NCBI RefSeq assembly: GCF_017086365.1
Contig: NZ_CP070969.1
Location: 6,102,001-6,166,000 of the forward strand
Reading direction: 5' to 3'
DNA: 64,000 nucleotides
Origin: Paenibacillus tianjinensis
GTDB taxonomy: Bacteria; Bacillota; Bacilli; Paenibacillales; Paenibacillaceae
Part shown: in pieces, positions 43,919-53,178 of the stretch
How positions within the stretch are numbered: position 1 is the first letter of the stretch
How the letters are laid out: every line of letters starts with the position of its first letter
Notes under the pieces: model-generated
Told to the model about the DNA's origin: nothing
The model's database searches: none
What the model saw: only the letters and a program-made list of their open reading frames with translations
Translations under genes and position numbers: made by a program

Positions 43919-46492
43919 TTACAAATCTTCAATTAACGCTTTAATGGAGCTGTCAGTCTCCAATGCGCGGATAATAAGGGACACAGCTTCGGCGCGGGTG
44001 GCATTGCTTCGTGGTGCAAAGGATGAAGCCGCTACCCCCTGAATCAGATTCGTTGAGGCAGCCTGCTTAATGGCTGCGGCAGCCCAGTAATCGCTGCTCA
44101 CATCCGTGAAGCTCACCGGTGTGCCTGCCGGAAGCACTCCAAGATTCAGCATACGGCCGATGATCGTCACCATTTCGGCACGGGAGATGGTAGCCCCCGG
44201 TTTGAAGCTGCCGTCCGCGTAGCCGGTTACGATTCCCTTCTCCGCCAAAGCGCCGATATATCCGGCGGCCCAATTCGAGCTGGCATCCCGGAACTCAGCT
44301 CCAGCCGGTTTAGCCTCCAGTCCGAAGGCACGGGCGATCATGGCTGTGAATTCGGCTCTGGTGACCGGAGCATTCGGACGGAAGGAGCCGTCTGCGTACC
44401 CGTCGATAATCTGCAGCTTCACAGCTGCCGCAATCGTGCTGCCGCCCCAGTGGCCTGTGGTGTCGCTGAAGGTTTTGTTAATATTCTTCGTTGCGGCAAT
44501 GGCATCACTTACTGTTTTGCGAACCGTTTCCCGGCTGACTACACCCGCCTGGAAAGGATTCACTTGATCCGCCGGTACCGGTGCTGGTGTACCCGGTTGT
44601 ACCCCTGGTACTACAGGATTGGCAGGGGCGCTTGTTGTACCGCCTGTGGTCCCGCCCGGGGAGTTGCTTGTGCCGCCCGAATTCGGGTTGCCGCTGCTGG
44701 TCGTGTCGGTAATAATAAGCCCGATCTGATTGTTCTGATAGACAATCAGGGCACTGCGCGTGCTAGGCAGACCGTCAATCTGGACGGAGGTAAACTCTCC
44801 GTTTCGCTGACTGGCGCCATGGGTAATAAGCGGGATCAGTCCACCTGCAGGTACATAGTTGTTCGCAAAATGCACCTTCAGCTTCCCGTTCATATTCACT
44901 GCTCCCTTGATGTCGAGTACATCACCCGCACCGGTAAGGCTCAGCTCGAGGGTGCCCTCCGCAGATTGCGTGAAGCCTCCTCCGATCGTCAACTTGCCGT
45001 AGACGTTCTCCACTACAGAGCCGCGGGTGTTCAGCACATCACCGCTGCCGAAGGCCGTTGCCGAATCGCCTTTAAGAGTTCCGGCGCTCACCTCAGTACC
45101 GCCGGAATACGTATTGCTGCCCGTCAGCGTCAAGGTGCCGGTACCTTCCTTAGTCAGTTTACCTGTGCCCGAGATATCGTTCCGCCAGTGGTCCGCTGCA
45201 TGGAATCCGCCTTTGGCGGCATCCATGGTTACCGTGACATTGCTATTGAAAGCGCTATATCCGTCAGCTGCGGCGAAGAGATTCAGTCTTCCCCAGCCTT
45301 CCGGATCATCCAGCAGCGGATAACCGGACTGGATTGCTGTTGTGGCCAGTACCGCCCGACGCTGCTCAGCACTCAGATAAGGCAAGCGGGTTTCCAGTAA
45401 CACTTCAGCCCCTTTAGGAACAACCACAGGCTTGGTCGTGGAGTTGATCTGCGGGAAGCCGTAGGTCAATCTCTGGGTGAACTGTGCTTTGTTCTTCTCA
45501 TAATCACTAAACCGGTCTTCCGCCGTGCCGGTCTCTGTCAGCAGGACTTTATGGGCCTGATCATAGGCAGCCTGCTTCAGCTCTGCATTATCCGGGTCAG
45601 CCAGCGTCGCCGCCGCCAGCGCTGTCGCCGTGACGCGCCCTCCCATCACATCGAAGGGAGAATGCATGCCCGCGATAATCCGGCTGTTCCCCATCTCTGA
45701 AGCCCGGGTCAGCAGCTCCTGGAACCGTTCGGGCACCGCGTAAGCAAGTGACAATGCGGCAAGATAGGAGGCGTTGGTATGACCGCTCGGGAAGCCGCCA
45801 TCTGTAGCCGGTGTTGCGCTCATTGCCGGCACCAGAGTAGGCACGATGATCGAAGGGTCCTTCCAGCGGAACGGACGCATATAGTTGTAGAAATTTTTAG
45901 CCTGGGATGTTGATGCATAGTTGCCGCGGATCTTTCCGATCAGGTCAACCATTTTACCCAGTTCGGAATCTGAATTACCACCTTTATTAGCGCCGTTGCC
46001 ATCATTGTACTTCACCGTAGTCGCGTCTGCCGGGATGCTGGTAATTGTCGTGTACGTACCTGATTTGGCACGGTATACCTCAGATAGCGAACCAAGGCCG
46101 TCGGCAGCTCCATAAGTCTGGTTCCTGCGGTCATCGTAATACGCCATCTCTTCCTCTGCCTTGGTACGGGTGGCAGCAAGATCAGCTACATATTGAATGT
46201 TGGCATCCAGAATGCTGCTGTTCAGCTTGGTGCCGTTATCCCAGGATGTGCCGGGTGTCCAGAGCTCCAGGAATCCGGAGAGAATCCCGATGGCCGGGTT
46301 GGAGTAGACCGCCATATTAACCGGAGTGTTGTTCTTGTAGTTGTCTACGAAATGTCCCCATTTCGGAGCAGCCGGCAGTTCGATCGAAGAATCTGCTGAA
46401 GCCGCAGCCGCAGGATGTACCGTGACAGAATTAGTGAGGAGAACCAGACCCGCAGCAACAGATAGCAACCTTCTTTTAGACTGTGTGTTCAA
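43919..46492 (-). CDS. SLH-anchored PAP2 acid phosphatase with beta-strand repeat
   Basis: An 857-residue surface protein starting with TTG after AGGGGC. It has a signal peptide (1-31), then a PAP2/class A acid phosphatase domain (about 85-310) with the three catalytic motifs NFYNYMRPFRW, GGFPSGHTNASY and SRIIAGMHSPFD. A beta-rich part follows with one autotransporter-associated strand repeat (about 445-475, GTGTLTLTGSNTYSGGTEVS), a Gly/Thr/Pro linker (about 600-645), and three SLH domains (about 670-850) that bind pyruvylated wall polymer. It should dephosphorylate an extracellular phosphomonoester at the cell wall. The domain mix is unusual. Confidence 0.9.
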   Translation of the reverse strand: MNTQSKRRLLSVAAGLVLLTNSVTVHPAAAASADSSIELPAAPKWGHFVDNYKNNTPVNMAVYSNPAIGILSGFLELWTPGTSWDNGTKLNSSILDANIQYVADLAATRTKAEEEMAYYDDRRNQTYGAADGLGSLSEVYRAKSGTYTTITSIPADATTVKYNDGNGANKGGNSDSELGKMVDLIGKIRGNYASTSQAKNFYNYMRPFRWKDPSIIVPTLVPAMSATPATDGGFPSGHTNASYLAALSLAYAVPERFQELLTRASEMGNSRIIAGMHSPFDVMGGRVTATALAAATLADPDNAELKQAAYDQAHKVLLTETGTAEDRFSDYEKNKAQFTQRLTYGFPQINSTTKPVVVPKGAEVLLETRLPYLSAEQRRAVLATTAIQSGYPLLDDPEGWGRLNLFAAADGYSAFNSNVTVTMDAAKGGFHAADHWRNDISGTGKLTKEGTGTLTLTGSNTYSGGTEVSAGTLKGDSATAFGSGDVLNTRGSVVENVYGKLTIGGGFTQSAEGTLELSLTGAGDVLDIKGAVNMNGKLKVHFANNYVPAGGLIPLITHGASQRNGEFTSVQIDGLPSTRSALIVYQNNQIGLIITDTTSSGNPNSGGTSNSPGGTTGGTTSAPANPVVPGVQPGTPAPVPADQVNPFQAGVVSRETVRKTVSDAIAATKNINKTFSDTTGHWGGSTIAAAVKLQIIDGYADGSFRPNAPVTRAEFTAMIARAFGLEAKPAGAEFRDASSNWAAGYIGALAEKGIVTGYADGSFKPGATISRAEMVTIIGRMLNLGVLPAGTPVSFTDVSSDYWAAAAIKQAASTNLIQGVAASSFAPRSNATRAEAVSLIIRALETDSSIKALIEDL

Positions 46493-46521
46493 TTGTGTTA
46501 GCCCCTATCCTAATTAGTATT

Positions 46522-46533
46522 CGATTCGAATCG
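46522..46533. promoter_or_regulatory. Perfect 12-bp palindrome upstream of the SLH/PAP2 gene
   Basis: CGATTCGAATCG lies 30 bases before the start codon, in the position of a leader or repressor site. The gap 46493-46699 also holds a TATAAT at 46672-46677 close to the AraC-type gene; its -35 is weak. The binding protein is unknown. Confidence 0.35.
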
Positions 46534-46699
46534 GTCTCAATGTAGCATCGCAGGCCCGGGTCTTCAATATGACAATTTCGCAATTCTATCAATCTGGGAA
46601 CATTTCAGCCGGATTTAGCAATTTTATATTCCTTTAACATAAATCATGAATAGTTGCAGTAGGGACTAGTGTATAATCCGCCTGGGAGGAGAATACGCC

Positions 46700-49045
46700 T
46701 TGAAAAAATGGAGTTCAGCATTCACCAGCCTGGCTATATCGTACATTTCTATTGTTCTTGTCATTGTTCTCTTGCTCTGTTCTGTTTTTTATATTTATTT
46801 CTCAAGTCACTATAAGGAAGAATTGAGAAGCCGGAATCAGCTGATCCTTAAAAATACCGCCGGAACCATTGAAGCTTCCGTGCTGCAAAGAGTCCAGCAG
46901 ATCTATCTGGAGGTCTCCCTGAAGCAGACGGCAACGCTGCGTCTGCTCGCCGGTGCTTCTTTTCAATCGAATCTCAGTAAAGTAAGCAGCCTTCAGGATA
47001 TGCTCCAGGCGGAGGTGGCCAGCAACTCGGACATCATACAGGCGGTGCATCTGTATTCCCCAGGGCAGCAGGTTATGCTCTCCTCGCTCTATGGGCTGAA
47101 ATACAACGCTGATCAGGGGACCGGTGCAGCGTTTTGGATGGACTGGATTAACGGAATGGGCAATAACCCCCTCAACAGCCTGTGGACTGAAACACGCTGG
47201 GTGCCCGAAGATATCAGCTCCAGCGTACCGGGCGGCAGCGGCAGTCACCTGATCACCTATGCGCACAGTTATCCCTTTCAGTCCTCCGGCGCAGACAGTG
47301 ATTTAATCATTGCAATAGACGTGAAAGAGAGCGCAATACGCGCCATAATGCAGAATATGATGCCCCCGCAATATCAGAGCACCTTTATTTCCGGCCCTTC
47401 CGGAAGCATGATGGCAGGTTCCGATCAGGCTCCGATGGCTCAGAGGGCCGGCTATGCTTCCAGCATTGCGAAGGCATGGACCTCTCCGGATGAAGCCAGG
47501 AGCTTTAGCGAGAACATTAACGATACCTCTTACGTGATTTCGTATCAGACGCTGCCATCGGCCGGCTGGAAAATATTCAGCGCCGCTCCGGCCAGCCTGT
47601 TCTATGAGAGATGGAGTGTTGTCCAGCAGCTCATCCTGGGAATTTGTCTGTTCACCCTTGTACTGGGCATCGGCCTGTCGGGAATTCTGGCAAAAGCAAA
47701 CTATAGCCCGATCAAACGGCTGCTCGGTACAATCAGGGACTTCACCGGCCCTGCGCCTGAGCAGGCCATGAACGAGTTCAAAGTCATCGACTCCGCCTTC
47801 ATCCGTCTAAATGATAAAGTCAGCAGTCTGGAAGATACCCTGCAGGCCAGCACCCCGCATATCAAACAGAATCTGATCCTGAACCTTCTGCAGAACAGTA
47901 CTGCCAGTGAACCTATGGCGATAGATCCGGAGTTCCTGGGGATCTCACTGGAGCATACCCATTTCTGCTGTCTGCTCCTGAATACACGGGGGGCTTACAC
48001 ACACATGAGCTCCACTCATATTCAAACGGCAATGGCCCGGATAACCAGTCAACTGGAGGAAATCCGGTTTCCGGGAATCCGGATCATTGCCGAAGAGCTC
48101 CCGGACAAACGGATTATTGGAATTGTATGCGCACGTGAAGCATCCGGGGATCTTGTGGAGCAGATCTCGCAGCTTATGGTATCGGAGGGCAGGCAGCAGT
48201 TCCAGATGGAGGTGCAGCTCTCGCAGGGGCGCTGGGTAAGCGCAGTGGCTGATCTTCATATCAGCTATTCCGAGGCGCAGACGTTGATGAAATACGCCTA
48301 TTTTCTACCCGAGACCGTTATTTTGAATGACCGGAGCCTCCTGGAGCGGGAGAGCAGTCTTGATGAAATTCCGCAGCCGGCCCTGCTGAAGTTCAAAGAT
48401 AAGCTCCAGGCCCGCAAGCTTGACGAGATCGCTGCAGCTCTTGAGCAGTTGATTACTCCCATGCGCGAAGACCGCTTCCCTGCCGATTACTGCCACTTCA
48501 TTCTGGCGAATACCGTGTTTGTCTACTCTGATTATTTGAAAAGCATCCGCTATAAGCATCCTGTTCACGGACACATGGATCTGTATAACGAATATATTGC
48601 CCTCTCCAATATCCTTCATTTCCGGGAGTGGCTCCTCCATTCGATTACGGCCTTCATCGCCGAGACCGAGAAGCGGAACAGCGACAGGGCACTGTCTACG
48701 ATTGAAGCGGCCAAGCAATATATCGAGCGCCACCTGTCCGGGGATCTGTCTCTGGATGCTGTGTCCTCCAAGGTATTCATCAGCCCGAAGTATTTGAGTA
48801 AGCTTTTTAAGGAGGAGCTCGGCGTCACCTATACAGACTACATCACCGGCAGGCGTATGGAACAGGCCAAACGGCTTCTTGCAAATAACGATATGTCCAT
48901 CGATCAAATTGCGGTTACGGTCGGCTATGGGACTACGGCTTATTTCATCAAGCGGTTTAAGGAGATGTATGGCTGTACGCCGGGGAATTACCTGCGTACC
49001 GTTAATGAGGTACAGCTGCTGCAAGCAGAGACTAGTTTTGGATAA
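46700..49045 (+). CDS. Membrane-bound AraC-family regulator (YtdP-like)
   Basis: A 781-residue protein starting with TTG after GGGAGGAG. Transmembrane helices at about 12-35 and 305-325 flank an extracellular dCache-type sensor. A HAMP-like linker, a middle domain of about 300 residues with no clear family, and two AraC HTH motifs (about 685-775, LSLDAVSSKVFISPKYLSKLFKEE and IDQIAVTVGYGTTAYFIKRF) follow. This one-component layout replaces YesMN in many Paenibacillus sugar loci. The adjacent lipoprotein gene is its probable target. Confidence 0.9.
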   Translation: MKKWSSAFTSLAISYISIVLVIVLLLCSVFYIYFSSHYKEELRSRNQLILKNTAGTIEASVLQRVQQIYLEVSLKQTATLRLLAGASFQSNLSKVSSLQDMLQAEVASNSDIIQAVHLYSPGQQVMLSSLYGLKYNADQGTGAAFWMDWINGMGNNPLNSLWTETRWVPEDISSSVPGGSGSHLITYAHSYPFQSSGADSDLIIAIDVKESAIRAIMQNMMPPQYQSTFISGPSGSMMAGSDQAPMAQRAGYASSIAKAWTSPDEARSFSENINDTSYVISYQTLPSAGWKIFSAAPASLFYERWSVVQQLILGICLFTLVLGIGLSGILAKANYSPIKRLLGTIRDFTGPAPEQAMNEFKVIDSAFIRLNDKVSSLEDTLQASTPHIKQNLILNLLQNSTASEPMAIDPEFLGISLEHTHFCCLLLNTRGAYTHMSSTHIQTAMARITSQLEEIRFPGIRIIAEELPDKRIIGIVCAREASGDLVEQISQLMVSEGRQQFQMEVQLSQGRWVSAVADLHISYSEAQTLMKYAYFLPETVILNDRSLLERESSLDEIPQPALLKFKDKLQARKLDEIAAALEQLITPMREDRFPADYCHFILANTVFVYSDYLKSIRYKHPVHGHMDLYNEYIALSNILHFREWLLHSITAFIAETEKRNSDRALSTIEAAKQYIERHLSGDLSLDAVSSKVFISPKYLSKLFKEELGVTYTDYITGRRMEQAKRLLANNDMSIDQIAVTVGYGTTAYFIKRFKEMYGCTPGNYLRTVNEVQLLQAETSFG

Positions 49046-49057
49046 GGATGGTATCTC

Positions 49058-50674
49058 ATGATAAAAAACACATTCCGGCGTTATGCCGCCTTAATGGCCA
49101 TGCCTTTGGTTCTGCTTGTCCTCAGTTTAAGCAGCGGCTGCACCCGACTGCAGGACTGGCGGTCGGCTGCACAGGAGCCTCCGGACGCTCCAGCTTCGGC
49201 CGCCCCCAGGTACACGATCTCCTGGACGATGCATCAGAACCTGCCGGTGCCCGAAGATGCGGAGATGGTGAGGTACGTGGAGGAGAAATTCAAGGTAAAT
49301 CTGGACATCTGGAATCTGGCGAACAATAAATACGAGACGCTCCTTAATTTGAAGCTGGTCCAGGGTTCCGTCCCGGATCTGTTCCGGGTCAGACAGACTC
49401 AGGATCTGCTGAACTATCAGCAGCAGGGCCTGATCGCCGAAATCCCCAGAGAGATCCTGAACACGTATGCGCCTAATATCATGAGAGCTATCCGGAAATA
49501 TGCGCCTGCTTACCAGGACTTTGGCGTGATCGACGGTAAGTATTACGGCATCCCTGTCGTCAATCCTACTAATATCTACCGGGTTCCTGTAGTCTACCGG
49601 CAGGATTGGCTGGACAAGCTTGGCCTACAGGTGCCACAGACGCTGTCTGATTTCGAGAAGATCATCTACGCCTTCGCGAATGAAGACCCCGACGGCAACA
49701 GCATCAAGGATACCTACGGCTTGTCTCTGGAAGGAATGAATGTGGTCTTCGGCGCATTCGGACAGATGGTCTTTACCGATCAGCTCTACTTCGGGAAGAA
49801 GGATGAGCAGCTGGTCATTGGCGCTTTGGAGCCGGAAATGAAGGAAGCTCTGCACTATCTCCGCAAATGGTACCGGGACGGGGTGATTGATCCGGAGTTT
49901 ATCACCGGGGAGAACAAGGGCGGCTACAAGCATCTGTCCCATGCCTTTATCAATGGCCGGATCGGCATGACCTCTATGGGCAATTACTATCACTGGATTC
50001 AGGATGGTGATTACATGACCTGGAGCTATGATGGCCAGAAGAAGGCCCAAGAGGTCCCGGTGAAGGCCACTTTTAATGTGAAGGAATTAACTGCCAAGAA
50101 TCCGCAGGCCCGGATTGTCTTCGGCCGGCCCTTTAGCGGACCGGAGGGCAAACGCGGCTCCAAAGCCTACGACATGCTGATGAGCTTCACGGCGGTCGGC
50201 GCGAATGCCGCTAGCGAGCCGGGCAAGCTTGCGGCCATCCTGCAGATTCTGGACTACGTCAGCGCGAATCCCGACCCGGATACAGATGCCGCGATGAAAT
50301 ACGGGGTTCAGGGGACGCATTGGGCATGGGCAGGAAGCGCCAAGAAGGAGATCGTCCTGCTGCCTCCCTATGACCAGACCTTCAGTTATCAGAATACGAT
50401 CGGCACGAATATAGGCATGACAATACCGGTCATGCCTGCAGACCGGAGAGAGCAGTGGGCTTCATCCCTGGGGCTGGATCAGGACGGAATCTACAACGCC
50501 CTGGAGGTTGCCACTCCTGCACTGGTCAGGAACGGTCCTGAGCTTATTCAGCTTAGAAACGAGGCCTATATCGCTTTTATCACGGGAGAACGGCCGATAG
50601 AGGAGTTTGGGATGTTCGTTAAGGAGTTCATGGCAGCGGGAGGAACAGAAGTACTGCAAGAGGCGAATGAATAG
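49058..50674 (+). CDS. Orphan extracellular solute-binding lipoprotein
   Basis: A 538-residue LplA-like lipoprotein with lipobox LSSGC (Cys28) and a two-lobe sugar-binding fold (YVEEKFKVNLDIWNL, YGIPVVNPTNIYRVPVVYRQDWLDKLG, NEDPDGNSIKDTYGLSLEG). It begins 12 bases after the regulator's stop. The permeases expected with it are missing; 3' of it lies the IS1111 element. It could serve as a sensor subunit for the membrane AraC protein or be the remnant of an importer operon disrupted by the insertion. Confidence 0.88.
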   Translation: MIKNTFRRYAALMAMPLVLLVLSLSSGCTRLQDWRSAAQEPPDAPASAAPRYTISWTMHQNLPVPEDAEMVRYVEEKFKVNLDIWNLANNKYETLLNLKLVQGSVPDLFRVRQTQDLLNYQQQGLIAEIPREILNTYAPNIMRAIRKYAPAYQDFGVIDGKYYGIPVVNPTNIYRVPVVYRQDWLDKLGLQVPQTLSDFEKIIYAFANEDPDGNSIKDTYGLSLEGMNVVFGAFGQMVFTDQLYFGKKDEQLVIGALEPEMKEALHYLRKWYRDGVIDPEFITGENKGGYKHLSHAFINGRIGMTSMGNYYHWIQDGDYMTWSYDGQKKAQEVPVKATFNVKELTAKNPQARIVFGRPFSGPEGKRGSKAYDMLMSFTAVGANAASEPGKLAAILQILDYVSANPDPDTDAAMKYGVQGTHWAWAGSAKKEIVLLPPYDQTFSYQNTIGTNIGMTIPVMPADRREQWASSLGLDQDGIYNALEVATPALVRNGPELIQLRNEAYIAFITGERPIEEFGMFVKEFMAAGGTEVLQEANE

Positions 50675-50910
50675 CCAAGCAAGCCCATCGGCAACATTCC
50701 GCCTAAGCAATCGGCCCGGGTCATAACGGGAAGCTTTGTGTCGGGCTTTTCACCGCTAAGGAGAATGAAAAAAATCTGGACACAACAGTTATTATGAACG
50801 AGACAGACTCCCCGTAATTGCAACTTCTTAGGTTACTTTTGGCAATAATGGTGTAGTAGAGCTAAACCAAAACCAAAAGCAGAGCTAAACTGCAAAGGAG
50901 AGTCTGTATT

Positions 50911-52026
50911 ATGCAGGATGCCATGAAATACGTAGGATTAGACGTATCAAAAGAAAAAATTGCTGTAGCCGTTGCTGACGAAGGCAGAGAAAGTGCCCGA
51001 TATTGGGGGATGGTTCCTCACAATGAATATCAGATTCTAAAGGTACTTAAAAAATTGGGCCAACCTGAAGAACTAAGTATCTGTTATGAAGCTGGTCCAA
51101 CGGGATATCCGCTAGTACGCTTGTTAAGCGCGCATGGATACCACTGCATTGTCATTGCGCCATCCCTTATGCCAAGCCGCCCTGGAGAACGGGTGAAGAC
51201 AGATCGCCGAGATGCCTTGCGGTTAGCTCAGTTACTTCGGGCAGGTGAGTTAACAAGCGTACATGTGCCTACACCGGAAGAAGAGGCTCTCCGTGATTTG
51301 GTTCGGATGCGTGAAGACATCAAGGAAGATCGAACGCGTATCCGGCAGCGAATCGGGAAGTTTCTTCTTCGGCACAATCTTTCACCAGAGGAATCAATTC
51401 GGCGCTGGACAAGGAAGTATCGACTATGGCTGGGGCGTATTCAACTAAAGTTTGCCGCTCAGCGTCTGGTCCTGCAGGAAATGTTATCTCAGATGGATGA
51501 AAATGAAGAACGACTCAAACGGATTGAGGCAGCCATTCATAAAGAAGCTACGAGTGGTTACCAAGCTCCATTAATCCAAGCCCTTCAGACCTTGCGTGGA
51601 GTTGCGGAAACGACAGCCACAGGTATCGTAGCTGAGGTATGTTCATTCACTCGATTTGGAAATGCGAAGGCATTTATGGGCTACACGGGTTTAGTTCCAC
51701 GAGAGTATTCAAGTGGTCAGACTCGATGGCAGGGAAAGATCACAAAATCCGGGAACACTCACCTTCGCCGCTTGTTGGTAGAAGCCGCTTGGAGCTATCG
51801 CTATAGACCAGCACTGCAGGGAGAGATAAAAAAGCGCCAGCAAGGCCAAGATCCTGAAATTCAGTCGATTTCTTGGAAGGCACAACATCGACTACATCGA
51901 AAATACACGACGATGCTATCCAAGGGGAAACCTAGTGGAAAAGCAATTGTAGCTGTAGCAAGGGAGTTAAGTGGGTTTATTTGGTCTGTTGCTCGAGAAA
52001 TCGAAGAAACCAGAAGACAGGGATAA
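50911..52026 (+). CDS. IS110-family transposase (DEDD)
   Basis: A 371-residue recombinase. The N-terminal RuvC-like DEDD domain has Asp in VGLDVSKEK, Glu in CYEAGPTGY and the Asp pair in KTDRRDALRLAQ. The C-terminal Tnp_20 domain (LRGVAETTATGIVAEV, FMGYTGLVPREYSSG, RWQGKITKSGNTHLRRLLVEAA) carries the catalytic Ser of the family. Length and motifs are intact. GGAG lies upstream of the ATG. Confidence 0.95.
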   Translation: MQDAMKYVGLDVSKEKIAVAVADEGRESARYWGMVPHNEYQILKVLKKLGQPEELSICYEAGPTGYPLVRLLSAHGYHCIVIAPSLMPSRPGERVKTDRRDALRLAQLLRAGELTSVHVPTPEEEALRDLVRMREDIKEDRTRIRQRIGKFLLRHNLSPEESIRRWTRKYRLWLGRIQLKFAAQRLVLQEMLSQMDENEERLKRIEAAIHKEATSGYQAPLIQALQTLRGVAETTATGIVAEVCSFTRFGNAKAFMGYTGLVPREYSSGQTRWQGKITKSGNTHLRRLLVEAAWSYRYRPALQGEIKKRQQGQDPEIQSISWKAQHRLHRKYTTMLSKGKPSGKAIVAVARELSGFIWSVAREIEETRRQG

Positions 52027-52363
52027 GACAAAAAACAACTGCCGGAGGAAAATGTTTGTGAGTTAAAAAAATCCCCAAGCCCCAATAGATAAAAGGTTTG
52101 AAAAGCTGAGTTAGAAGGCAAAGAGAAAAGCCGTAAGAGAGAATCCACGTAATCGCTATGTGCCTAGCCTTAGAGGTGAAGATGCACGTCAACAGTTCGT
52201 GGTGTACTTTCTGCAGACGGAGGGAAAACATGCGGTATACCAAATCCGCGAATATCAGACTGCTCACCGTCGATACCTTTTGCCTTCTAGTTCAGCTTGT
52301 TCACCCCATTTTGTCATAAAGGGGAATGAGAAAAAAACGAAGGAGTTACTATTGCGTTTGACA
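52027..52363 (+). ncRNA. Non-coding right end of the IS, candidate seekRNA/bridge RNA region
   Basis: 337 bases follow the transposase stop before the right inverted repeat and hold no credible gene. In the IS1111 subgroup the guide RNA that selects the target site is encoded in this position. The exact RNA ends and loops were not resolved by eye. Confidence 0.45.
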
Positions 52364-52449
52364 GTCTCGTTCATATCAGCGATTGGAACAACGTTTCGTT
52401 CGCGGAGCGTCCTCACCAAGCACAATCGTCTATCCAACTCCAAAAAGAA

Positions 52450-52489
52450 GGAGTGTCCCAGCCATTTCTTATGGCTTATGGGACACCCC
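52450..52489. terminator. Terminator downstream of comA
   Basis: Stem GGAGTGTCCCA-GCCAT against ATGGC-TTA-TGGGACACCCC with a three-base bulge and a five-base loop. On the minus strand TTCTTTTTGG follows, so it ends the comQXPA transcript; on the plus strand CCTTTT follows it as well. Confidence 0.85.
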
Positions 52490-52497
52490 CTTTTACG

Positions 52498-53157
52498 TTA
52501 AAGGAACTCATCGGTGCGGATCAGACCCAGTCTTCTCGCTTCCACAATGGCTTCCGATCTTGAACGTACATTCAGCTTCTCAAAAATACGCGTCAGGTTA
52601 TACTCAACGGTCCGCTGGCTCATCAGCAGCTTGGTTGCGATATCCTTGTTGCTGCTTCCGCTTGAGACCTCCTGAAGGATTTCCTGTTCGCGCTCATTTA
52701 TCGAAACTTCCTCCATCAGCCTTTCTTCCCTGCCCTGATTAAGACGAATATCTCTTCGCCGCAGCTGCCGCAGCAGGGAGACCGGAATGACAGCCTCGTC
52801 CCGGAGGGCGCAGCGGAGTGCATTCAATAATTGTTCACGCGTAGATGTCTTACTAACCACACCGCTGACACCTGCTTCCACCAGTACATTAAAATTAGGG
52901 CTGATCTCGTACCCTGTATAAATAAGAATTCGGCTGTCAGGCCGGGTCCGCATAATCCGCTTGGTCAATTCGATGCCATTAATGACAGGCATGTTCAAAT
53001 CAAATAACAGGACATCGAATTCCTCCTGTTCAATCAGCTCCAGCGCTTCCATCGCCGATATCAGTACCGTGACTTGCATATCGGGGTCCTGCTCAATCAT
53101 ATTTTTAGTTCCTTCACCAACGGAAGGATGATCGTCTACCAGTAAAATCCGTACCAT
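52498..53157 (-). CDS. comA: ComA response regulator of a comQXPA quorum-sensing system
   Basis: A 219-residue NarL/FixJ regulator. The receiver domain has Asp8-Asp9, Asp53 in LLFDLNMP, a YTGYE segment as in Bacillus ComA, and SKTSTREQL. The C-terminal LuxR-type HTH is EREQEILQEVSSGSSNKDIATKLLMSQRTVEYNLTRIFEKL; the 'RTVEYNLT' helix closely matches ComA's 'RSIEYSLT'. ComA activates quorum-controlled genes when phosphorylated by ComP. It starts 21 bases after comP, is last in the operon and is followed by a terminator. Confidence 0.9.
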   Translation of the reverse strand: MVRILLVDDHPSVGEGTKNMIEQDPDMQVTVLISAMEALELIEQEEFDVLLFDLNMPVINGIELTKRIMRTRPDSRILIYTGYEISPNFNVLVEAGVSGVVSKTSTREQLLNALRCALRDEAVIPVSLLRQLRRRDIRLNQGREERLMEEVSINEREQEILQEVSSGSSNKDIATKLLMSQRTVEYNLTRIFEKLNVRSRSEAIVEARRLGLIRTDEFL

Positions 53158-53178
53158 CCTGTCTCCTCCTTGCTTTCA

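Larger units (their letters stand above)
50793..52375 (+). mobile_element. IS110/IS1111-family insertion sequence
   Basis: Bounded by 12-bp inverted repeats, TATGAACGAGAC at 50793-50804 and GTCTCGTTCATA at 52364-52375. Such subterminal repeats are characteristic of the IS1111 subgroup. The true ends should lie a few bases outside. It holds one transposase gene, 106 bases of left non-coding sequence and 337 bases of right non-coding sequence. Base composition is lower in GC than the neighbouring genes. Host sequence at either side cannot be matched to a single interrupted gene. Confidence 0.8.

Noticed and set aside
44450..45400. A 316-codon frame on the plus strand opposite the SLH/PAP2 gene
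   Set aside because: It lies wholly antisense to a clear multidomain protein, has no recognisable motif and is Arg/Cys/His rich as expected for a shadow frame.
52160..52501. A 113-codon frame in the right non-coding end of the IS1111 element
   Set aside because: It crosses the IS end and the comA terminator, has no ribosome site and resembles no family.
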